Positions 1-6,096 of a stretch of DNA of 15,647 nucleotides are shown here, piece after piece. This stretch comes from Bacillota bacterium. GTDB taxonomy: Bacteria; Bacillota; Clostridia; DSM-8532. Both the position numbers and the translations under genes were made by a program. The stretch covers positions 1 to 15,647 of the forward strand of contig JAEZBW010000103.1 in the NCBI GenBank assembly GCA_023426765.1, given 5' to 3'. The stretch's first letter is position 1. Every line of letters starts with the position of its first letter. Under the pieces are notes generated by a model. It was given only the letters and a program-made list of their open reading frames with translations. It was not told where the DNA came from and did not search any database.

Positions 1-552
1 GGAGATGGGATCGAGCGCTGAAGTCACTTCATCGCACAGGATCACTTCAGGTTCTACAGCCAGAGCCCTTGCAATGCAAAGCCGCTGCTGCTGGCCGATA
101 GATAAGTCGACGGCGGGTGCTTTCAGGCGGTCTTTAACCTCATCCCACAGGTGCGTCCGGGTCAGGCAGCTTTCCACAAGCTCATCCAGCTCGGATTTTT
201 TCTTTCTTTCGTGCAGCTTGGGCCCGAAGGCAATATTGTTATAAATGTTTGATGGCAAGACATAAGGCCGCTGCGCGATAAGCCCGATTTTCTTCCGCAG
301 CTCGTTCACCGGCCGCACAGGATGATAGATATCCTCTTCACCGATGAATATTTGCCCTTCAACCTTAATGTTTTCGCGAATGTCATGCAGCCGGTTGATT
401 GCCTTCAGCAGAGTGGTTTTTCCGCAACCTGATGGACCGATAATGGTCGTCAGTTGGTTTTCCGGAATATCCAGGCTGATGTTTTTAATGACTTGAACCG
501 GGTTTTTATCCCCATAGGAAATATTCAAATCTCGAATTTTTATCCCTGACAT
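1..552 (-). CDS. pstB: Phosphate ABC transporter ATP-binding protein PstB (3' part outside window)
   Basis: This is the cytoplasmic ATPase that powers phosphate import through PstC and PstA. The first 184 residues are present; the family is usually about 250, so the C-terminal third lies beyond base 1. Visible motifs are Walker A GPSGCGKTT (residues 39-47), Q-loop Gln94 in IAQRPY, the signature LSIGQQQR (150-157) and Walker B VILCDE (170-175), followed by VTSALDPIS. The H-loop is off the window. Two positions differ from the common PstB text: the signature has Ile where Gly is usual (LSGGQQQR), and Val follows the catalytic Glu where Pro is usual (DEPTSALD). Catalytic Lys45 and Glu175 are kept. 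The ATG overlaps the pstA TAA by one base (TAATG), with AGGAGG nine bases upstream. It is the last visible gene of the pstSCAB operon. Confidence 0.95.
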   Translation of the reverse strand, partial: MSGIKIRDLNISYGDKNPVQVIKNISLDIPENQLTTIIGPSGCGKTTLLKAINRLHDIRENIKVEGQIFIGEEDIYHPVRPVNELRKKIGLIAQRPYVLPSNIYNNIAFGPKLHERKKKSELDELVESCLTRTHLWDEVKDRLKAPAVDLSIGQQQRLCIARALAVEPEVILCDEVTSALDPIS

Positions 553-1409
553 TAGTGCCTGCCTCCTGCAGTATATTTGGTGAAGTGCCCCGCGCTAAGG
601 CGGGAAACCAGATTCAACACGATGATGATCAAAATCAATATAAATGACGCCGCATAGGCATCCTCCCGGACGCTCTCATAATAGGAGCCGGACTGCAGAA
701 AAATTAAAATCGGCAGAGACGTTGCCGACTGCAGCAGGCCCTTTGGCATCGCATTCCCGGCACCTGCGGTGAACACAACAGATGCCGCGTCACCCATGGC
801 CCTGCCCATTCCCAGCAGGATACCCGCGACAATTCCCGGAAGCGCGTATCGGGTGGTAACGAGGGATGTTTCAATTCTTGTGGCCCCCAGTGAATAGAGC
901 GATTCCCGAATACCGTGGGGTACTGTTTGCAAGGCTTCATCCATATACCTGGTCATGATGGGCAGCTGTAATAACATCAGCGTGACAATTGCCGCAAGAA
1001 GGCTTCCGCGGGCGTTGACAAAAATCAGCACGCTTAGCATGAAGATTCCATAGATGATGGAAGGAACACCCCAAAGGATGTCAAAAAACACCCTGATTTT
1101 ATCGGCGTACTTTTTCTTAATATAGTCAATCTGCAGAAAAAGGGCGATGAGGTAACCAAGCACAGTGGCAATCAGGGTTGACGGGATGACCATGTAGATG
1201 CTGCCGAGAATCGCATGAAGAATACCTCCTTCGCCGCCCAGCAGGTATCTCGGCCCCGGTGTCGAAACCAGCAAGCCTGGTTTTTTCAGTAATACCAGCC
1301 CACCCTTCACAAGGTTTATGCCGACAATGAGAACCAATGAGGCCAGGACGATCAGCACGGCAAGTATCATCAGTACCTTGAAAATTTTTTCTTTGAGATA
1401 TTTATTCAT
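552..1409 (-). CDS. pstA: Phosphate ABC transporter permease PstA
   Basis: This is one of the two membrane subunits of the phosphate importer. The 285-residue protein is of normal length. A hydrophobic segment near residues 13-35 is followed by further membrane segments, and a BPD_transp_1-type core carries WGVPSIIYGIF. The cytoplasmic coupling loop reads YSLGATRIET, followed by LPGIVAGILLGMGRAMGDAA, the EAA-like region that docks on PstB. PstA rather than PstC is inferred from gene order (second permease, just before pstB) and from the GRAMGDAA text, where PstC proteins usually have GRAxGETMA. The start ATG overlaps the end of pstC by 8 bases and has AGGTGG immediately upstream, so translation is probably coupled. 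Confidence 0.95.
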   Translation of the reverse strand: MNKYLKEKIFKVLMILAVLIVLASLVLIVGINLVKGGLVLLKKPGLLVSTPGPRYLLGGEGGILHAILGSIYMVIPSTLIATVLGYLIALFLQIDYIKKKYADKIRVFFDILWGVPSIIYGIFMLSVLIFVNARGSLLAAIVTLMLLQLPIMTRYMDEALQTVPHGIRESLYSLGATRIETSLVTTRYALPGIVAGILLGMGRAMGDAASVVFTAGAGNAMPKGLLQSATSLPILIFLQSGSYYESVREDAYAASFILILIIIVLNLVSRLSAGHFTKYTAGGRH

Positions 1410-2304
1410 ATCTCCACCTCTTCCGCAGACGGTTCAGGATATAGTTCGTGACAATGTTGAACAATACGATAATGACAAACAGAACAAGTGCCATCAGGAT
1501 TAATGCCGATTGCTGCTCGGGCACCGACATCATCTCACCAAAACTGCCAACAAGAAGGCTTGGCAGTGTCTGGCCCGGAGAAAACAGCGATGTGGGCAAT
1601 ATGTTTTTGTTTCCAATCACCATTGCTACGGCCATGGTTTCTCCAAAAGCCCGGCCAAACCCCAGAATAACCCCGGAAATAATCCCTGGTCCGGCAGCCC
1701 GAAGCAGAACCGTTTCCACTAATTGCAGCTTTGTTGCCCCCAAAGACAGAAACTGTTCGCGCAGCCCCACCGGAAGCGCCCGCAGAGATTCCACCGATAT
1801 GGAGATCATCACGGGGATGACCATGATTGCCAGAACCACTGCCGCCGTAAATACACACATGCCTGTTGTTTTCACCTGAAACAATGGTGCGAGGGTGTCC
1901 CTTACAAACGGCACCAGCACCATAAGGGCGCAAAGCCCGTATACCACCGAAGGGATACCTGCCAATACATCAATGAAGGATTGAAAGGTGGTTTTCATCC
2001 AGCTCGCGGCGTACTCTGAGATATAAATGGAGCACAGCAGGGACAAGGGAATGGCGATTATCATGGCGAGAAAGGTCACCAGAAATGTCCCGACGATGGA
2101 TGGGAAAAAACCGTAAGCGCCTTTCATGGGATCCCATACTGAAGAGAACATCAGCTCCTGCAGTGAATACTTGTCCAATATCAGCTGCGAACGCTGTACC
2201 AGCATGATGATCATGGCCAGCAGAAAGGCGGAAAGGGCAATTACGAAGGTCAGCATTGCCCCTTTGCTGATTTTATCTATCTTTTGTCTGTTTATAGAAC
2301 GCAT
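1402..2304 (-). CDS. pstC: Phosphate ABC transporter permease PstC
   Basis: This is the first membrane subunit of the phosphate importer, 300 residues from the chosen start. It has a TM segment near residues 14-35, several more membrane spans, GIPSVVYGLCAL in the core, and the coupling loop FLSLGATKLQLVET followed by GVILGFGRAFGETMAVAMVIGN, which is typical of PstC. The reading frame is open further up to a GTG at 2349. The ATG at 2304 is preferred because AAGAGG lies just before it and because the extra 15 codons would fall inside a hairpin (2331-2348). The gene follows pstS by about 90 bases and overlaps pstA. Membrane location and pairing with PstA follow from family knowledge. Confidence 0.94.
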   Translation of the reverse strand: MRSINRQKIDKISKGAMLTFVIALSAFLLAMIIMLVQRSQLILDKYSLQELMFSSVWDPMKGAYGFFPSIVGTFLVTFLAMIIAIPLSLLCSIYISEYAASWMKTTFQSFIDVLAGIPSVVYGLCALMVLVPFVRDTLAPLFQVKTTGMCVFTAAVVLAIMVIPVMISISVESLRALPVGLREQFLSLGATKLQLVETVLLRAAGPGIISGVILGFGRAFGETMAVAMVIGNKNILPTSLFSPGQTLPSLLVGSFGEMMSVPEQQSALILMALVLFVIIVLFNIVTNYILNRLRKRWRYE

Positions 2305-2330
2305 TTTAACCTCTTGAAAAAATAATTGTC

Positions 2331-2381
2331 TGCTTCCTGAGAGAAGCACATACCCCTGCCCAACGGGTTAGAAGGCCGTTG
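2331..2381 (-). promoter_or_regulatory. Two stem-loops between pstS and pstC (possible attenuator or mRNA stabiliser)
   Basis: Read on the minus strand, CAACGG and CCGTTG (2381-2376 and 2366-2361) pair around a 9-base loop. A second hairpin, TGCTTC-TCTCAG-GAAGCA (2348-2331), is followed by GACAATTATTTTTTC. The second has a stem plus a T-rich tract, so partial termination is plausible; the stem is only 6 bp, so it would be weak. Such structures often reduce expression of permease genes relative to the binding protein. The function here is inferred. Confidence 0.4.
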
Positions 2382-2394
2382 CGCTGTGAAAGCT

Positions 2395-3366
2395 TTAGTC
2401 TCTGCTTCCTTTGGAGAGTATCAAAAACTGAGTATTCCGTTCTCCCTCTGTAAGGGGGATGTATCCGTTTTCCTCCGTAATATTCTGCCCGTCGGACAGT
2501 ATCCAGTTCACAAAATCCAGAACCGGCCCTTTAAACACTCCGTTGCCAACAAGAAATTCCTGCCTTGTCGGCGGGGAAGGATAAACACCTGAAGCAACAT
2601 TCTTCAGAAAATCACTTTTGTTGGTGTAGAACTTTTCCGATTCCTCCAGCACGTCATTGTCATTCAAATCTATCGGAATGGGGCGGAGGGTTTCAATATA
2701 CCCGCCCGTTTCTGCATTAAAGATATAGTTCAGGTTTGTAAAGCTGACGGCATTTTTATCGCTTTGAACACCGGCAGCGATGGCCTGGTCGCCGCTGACA
2801 TTGGAATCTGAAAAGTTCTGCAGATCGGCCTCGGTGTAGCCACCCAGAAAGTCCGCCCATACGGCGGCAGCACCTGAGGAATCGGAGCGGCCATAAACAA
2901 CGATGGTGTCATCCTCCAGGTCTTTTCCGAACACGTCACCCCACTGTGTGGTTTCCCGCGTGAATATCTTCCGCAGATCCTCCTGGGAAAGGCCCTTTTC
3001 AAGAATGTCGGCATAAACGGGGTTATTTTCATGGAGAACACCCAACACCGTGTCTTTTGTCGAAGCGATATAGAAAGCGCCCTGATCCAGTTCTTCCTGC
3101 TTTATCGGGCGTGATACCATGCCGATGTCCACCTGGTTGCTCAACACATCGGTCATACCTTTCCCGGCCCCTCCGCCCGAAACCTCAATCTGCACCGGAG
3201 CAACCTTCATATATTCATCCGCCCATACAAGCATCATCGGGTATAGCGCCCACGCACCGGATACTCTGATGATTACCGGTGCTGAACTGTTTGTTTTCTG
3301 AGTACAGCCTGCCAGGCTTGCAGCGAGAAAGCACAATACTAAAAGAATTACAAGAAACTTTTTCAT
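2395..3366 (-). CDS. pstS: Phosphate-binding lipoprotein PstS
   Basis: This is the extracytoplasmic phosphate receptor that feeds PstCA. The 323-residue protein starts with a lipoprotein signal (MKKFLVILLVL) ending in lipobox LAGC with Cys21, so the mature protein should be anchored to the outer membrane face by lipid. The ligand-binding text includes RVSGAWALYPMM near the mature N-terminus, SGGGAGKGMTDVLSNQVDIGMVSRPI (quoted here in pieces: SGGGAGKGM, then DIGMVSRPI) and GRSDSSGAAAVWADFL, matching the phosphate-binding loops of the PstS family. The frame is open up to 3444, but the ATG at 3366 is chosen because AAGGAGAT sits 5 bases before it and because the signal peptide begins there. It is the first gene of the operon, behind a strong promoter. 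Confidence 0.95.
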   Translation of the reverse strand: MKKFLVILLVLCFLAASLAGCTQKTNSSAPVIIRVSGAWALYPMMLVWADEYMKVAPVQIEVSGGGAGKGMTDVLSNQVDIGMVSRPIKQEELDQGAFYIASTKDTVLGVLHENNPVYADILEKGLSQEDLRKIFTRETTQWGDVFGKDLEDDTIVVYGRSDSSGAAAVWADFLGGYTEADLQNFSDSNVSGDQAIAAGVQSDKNAVSFTNLNYIFNAETGGYIETLRPIPIDLNDNDVLEESEKFYTNKSDFLKNVASGVYPSPPTRQEFLVGNGVFKGPVLDFVNWILSDGQNITEENGYIPLTEGERNTQFLILSKGSRD

Positions 3367-3411
3367 AACGATCTCCTTAATCCCTATAAAGAATATAATC
3401 ACTATAGAGAA

Positions 3412-3441
3412 AGTATACATTGGAATGGTAATGGTTGTCAA
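3412..3441 (-). promoter_or_regulatory. Sigma-A promoter of the pst operon
   Basis: On the minus strand TTGACA (3441-3436) and TATACT (3417-3412) are separated by 18 bases, about 45 bases before the pstS start codon. The spacer contains the tandem hexamer ACCATTACCATT, and the -35 box lies in a small palindrome GTTGACAAC. Either could be an operator for a phosphate response regulator, but neither is a clear match to a known Pho box. Confidence 0.75.
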
Positions 3442-3583
3442 CAATATTTCCGAGGATACACAGGGTAAGTGTTCTATGGTATTCTGTGATGAATTTCAGG
3501 AGCCAATAAGGTATGAAGCGGTAAAACCTGGGTTTTTAGTAGAGCCCCATGGAAACGATGATTTACTGTACCAACCCCTGTAA
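3425..3583 (+). CDS. Possible small ORF, 52 codons, unknown
   Basis: The ORF begins ATG-GTA-ATG and ends in TAA; the latter part reads EPIRYEAVKPGFLVEP then HGNDDLLYQPL. This looks more protein-like than random sequence, but I recognise no family. A purine-rich GAGAAAG lies upstream. It overlaps the pst promoter on the opposite strand, which argues against a functional gene. An internal ATG at 3476 would give 35 residues. It could be a decayed gene end or chance. Confidence 0.15.
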   Translation: MVMVVNNISEDTQGKCSMVFCDEFQEPIRYEAVKPGFLVEPHGNDDLLYQPL

Positions 3584-3837
3584 TATTTTTCTAAATAGAT
3601 GTTTACTCTGATAATGTTTTCTCACTGCCCCTATAAATCATGGGATACGGTGAAGCACCGACAATAAGCGGATATGCGCAGCTTCTTATTTGCACAAATA
3701 GGTGAAGACCTCATCCACCGGATAACTTACGAAGTAAGCTTTTAAAACATGATCTGTCAGCGTTTTGGATGGAAGATTTGAAAGAAGCAGTCCCAGTTTT
3801 CTTACACAAGTAAGGAAATCGGTAACCACACATCATT
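3445..3837. other. Intergenic stretch without a convincing gene
   Basis: Apart from the doubtful 52-codon ORF at its left end, I see no gene. A short hairpin at 3724-3740 (AACTTAC-GAA-GTAAGCT) is followed on the plus strand by TTTTAAAA and might act as a weak plus-strand terminator. No clear terminator is visible for the anti-sigma gene, which ends at 3838 on the minus strand. Confidence 0.5.
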
Positions 3838-5136
3838 TCACCGAGCCAAATCCGTATAGTTATAAAGGTAACGGTCAAGGCTTTCGAACATAAACCTGCC
3901 GTGAACCGGCCTGTAATAAACCCCTTGTATTTCAGTGAGAATTTGCCGATCCTGCGTTTCATAAAAATTGATGACAGCGCTCTCTGCTTCGGACTTACCC
4001 ATTTTAGCAGTCATGACCAAACGGCCGCCGGCATTCGTTTCCTCCGCCCGGTAATAGTTCAGGATTTGAAACAGCGGGCTTCTTGACCAGGCTGGGTTTT
4101 CGCATGTGATTTCATCCCCATTGGTATGATTTTTTAAATAAAGGTATTCGATTTCCTCTTCGGCAAAGGGCAAAAGCTCGGTAAACCTTGGCCAGGGGCT
4201 GCCTTTTTCGCCAAGATCCTGAAACGCATCGGTCAATTTCTTCGATAGGGGAATATAACCTCCAAAAGTATACGCCATGTCGCTTGTAGGATAAACCTGC
4301 ATATGCAGTGCACTACCGTCTACAAAAAACAGGTTTACAGGAATCCTGTAGCCTGACGCATACGGATCATTGTCCAGCTGACCATGGTTTAACAGGGAGA
4401 GGCCGGGAAGCTCCTTATTGATCCGATTCAGTAACCCCGAATCATTAAAGGTGTCCATCCATGCACCATTCTCCTCATCCCGCAATTCAACGGACACAAC
4501 TTCAGGATTATCGGAAAGCATACTGAATATTTCCTTCAGGGTCAGTCCTATTTCCTCATCGATTGTGGCTACATGCCTGCGGCTGCGATAAAAGGGTGAA
4601 TACACGTCACCCCAGCGAACCAATATAGCGCTTTCTGGTTTAACGGATTTCATGGCATATATCTCAGTGCCGACATTATAGGTGCTTGAAAAATCAGGTG
4701 GTGTGCCGGTATATACCTTGCCCTTCAAATCCAGTGTTACTTCTCCAAGCTTATCACCTTTTTCGGAAACATAATCGTTATCCTCCGTAAGAAAGATAGA
4801 GTTGTTCAGCCACTCGGAAGGCTCATAAGCATATCCATCCAGATATACAACGGCAATGTAACTGGCTTCAATCCTATTACTGCTTTCTGTATATTCGAAT
4901 CCCTCACTGGAGCTTTTTGCAGAATTGTCTGCGGTCTGATTTTTTATACTGGAATTATTACGGATGGCATAAATGCCAATCCCGGCAGCCACCGCCAGAA
5001 TGATAAATGCCGGGGCCAGTCGTATCAATCTGTTTTTGCTTACATGCTTATTTGATCGGTTCTGCAGAGCTGCATAAAAATCATCACCGGCTTTTACCTT
5101 GCTCATGGCCGATTGATAGTTCTGTTTAAGCATCAT
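3838..5136 (-). CDS. Probable anti-sigma factor, single-pass membrane protein
   Basis: This protein of 432 residues has a short cytoplasmic N-terminus (about 1-39, with QNYQSAMSKVKAGDDFYAAL), one membrane span (about 40-60, LAPAFIILAVAAGIGIYAI) and a large extracellular part with no family I recognise. This layout, and its position directly after and overlapping an ECF sigma gene, is typical of anti-sigma factors that bind sigma inside and sense outside. I see no HxxxCxxC zinc motif, so it is not of the classic ZAS type. The start is one of two adjacent ATGs (5136, 5133), with GGAGG seven bases before 5136; the TTG at 5139 is less likely. It overlaps the sigma gene by about 11 bases, suggesting coupled translation and balanced levels. 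The function is inferred from context and topology. Confidence 0.7.
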   Translation of the reverse strand: MMLKQNYQSAMSKVKAGDDFYAALQNRSNKHVSKNRLIRLAPAFIILAVAAGIGIYAIRNNSSIKNQTADNSAKSSSEGFEYTESSNRIEASYIAVVYLDGYAYEPSEWLNNSIFLTEDNDYVSEKGDKLGEVTLDLKGKVYTGTPPDFSSTYNVGTEIYAMKSVKPESAILVRWGDVYSPFYRSRRHVATIDEEIGLTLKEIFSMLSDNPEVVSVELRDEENGAWMDTFNDSGLLNRINKELPGLSLLNHGQLDNDPYASGYRIPVNLFFVDGSALHMQVYPTSDMAYTFGGYIPLSKKLTDAFQDLGEKGSPWPRFTELLPFAEEEIEYLYLKNHTNGDEITCENPAWSRSPLFQILNYYRAEETNAGGRLVMTAKMGKSEAESAVINFYETQDRQILTEIQGVYYRPVHGRFMFESLDRYLYNYTDLAR

Positions 5137-5614
5137 CAAAATCCTCCTTCAGCTTTTGTTTTAATAGGGTGCGTGCACGATACAGCTGTGAGGCGACTGT
5201 TGCTTCATTCCGCCTTAACAGCAAGCTGATTTCAGAGATATTATACCCCTCAATATAATACAGGTGTATCACACAGCGGTATTTTGCCGGCAGCTGATGT
5301 ACGGCGTTCATAACACTGCTTTCTTCGGGTGTAAAGGGAACATCCTTCTCATCCAGGGCTTCAGTCTTTCTGAACCATGATGTCTTCAGGCGGTTTTTGC
5401 TCAGGTTTATGGCAACCCGCAAAAGCCATGCCTTTTTATGCTGTTCGGTTTCGAAAGCCGGTTGCTTTTCAATCAGCTTTAAGAAGGTATCCTGAGCGAT
5501 ATCTTCGGCTTCATGAAGGTTTTTCAGGTATGAAAAGCATACCCTCACAAGCGTGTCGGCATAGCGGGCAACAGTTTGCATCATTGAATCGTCCATTTGT
5601 ATTCGTTTACTCAT
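5126..5614 (-). CDS. RNA polymerase ECF-type sigma factor
   Basis: This is a 162-residue sigma-70 family protein with only regions 2 and 4. Region 2 (about residues 12-80) includes YLKNLHEAEDIAQDTFLKLI, the core-binding and -10 melting part, and AWLLRVAINLSKNRLK. Region 4 (about 108-158) includes LPAKYRCVIHLYYIEGYN then ISEISLLLRRNEATVASQL, a helix-turn-helix for the -35 box, and ends RARTLLKQKL. The ATG at 5614 is preferred over 5626 because GGGGTG lies just before it and because a TATACT box (5638-5633, minus) would start transcription near 5626. No good -35 partner is visible; an ECF-type self-activated promoter is possible. The partner anti-sigma gene overlaps its 3' end. The target genes are unknown. 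Confidence 0.92.
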   Translation of the reverse strand: MSKRIQMDDSMMQTVARYADTLVRVCFSYLKNLHEAEDIAQDTFLKLIEKQPAFETEQHKKAWLLRVAINLSKNRLKTSWFRKTEALDEKDVPFTPEESSVMNAVHQLPAKYRCVIHLYYIEGYNISEISLLLRRNEATVASQLYRARTLLKQKLKEDFDDA

Positions 5615-5683
5615 AAGGCACCCCATTCACTGAGTATACAACTGAGGCCTGTGAAATATTGCATGCATCCGAAAAAATTTTTA

Positions 5684-5770
5684 GGGACAGCTCCTGTGTA
5701 TTGATAATTCAACACACAGGAACCATCCCCCTGTGACGTACAGGAATAGCCCCCCTGTGAAGCACACAGG
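5684..5770. repeat. Cluster of three stem-loops, REP-like
   Basis: Three inverted repeats stand side by side. The first (5684-5729) pairs GGGACAGCTCCTGTGT with a right arm ending CACACAGGAACCATCCC; as minus-strand RNA the three mismatches become G-U pairs, giving a stem of about 16 bp. The second is CCTGT-GACGT-ACAGG (5730-5744). The third is CCTGTG-AAGCA-CACAGG (5754-5770). The first arm matches 9045-9061 in 15 of 17 positions, so this is a dispersed family. It lies between the SLH gene and the sigma gene and may also limit read-through. Confidence 0.65.
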
Positions 5771-5787
5771 AACCGGCCTCCTATGAA

Positions 5788-6096
5788 TTACTGAAAAAGA
5801 TTGTAATTGTATCTGGCTTTTTCATGGCGCAGATATATTTGCCTTGGGGAGATGATGCCGGTCGAATAGTCGATTTCGGACATCTCAATCACATCCAGCA
5901 ATATTCTGTGCTTTGTGGTAACGCCATCTTCATAGCGAAAGATGATCGTAAAATCACGGATCTCATAGGTTCCCTTTCCCGGTTTAATCAATGTTTCATA
6001 CTCTGCAGCCGTGGGGAATTCCTCACTCAGGCTGGGGTGGTTTTTTCTCTGCCAGCGGAATACCCCTTTTTTGTCTTCAAATGTCCCATCGGATAA
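5788..6096 (-). pseudogene. Out-of-frame 3' end of the large SLH protein gene
   Basis: These 102 codons have no start or ribosome site of their own and continue the sequence of the SLH gene upstream. Removing one T from the TTT at 6097-6095 joins YYVFYPDGR to LSDGTFEDKKGVFRW without a gap and gives an 844-residue protein. The fragment completes a second C-terminal domain that begins IEGTWIYIQTNV. Either the gene is mutated here, or the base is a sequencing error, or the ribosome shifts frame. The first two are more likely. Confidence 0.75.

Noticed and set aside
3711..3962. Minus-strand frame past the end of the anti-sigma gene as a frameshifted continuation
   Set aside because: It overlaps the 3' end of the gene in another frame, has no matching domain text at the junction, and no single-base change gives a clearly better protein.
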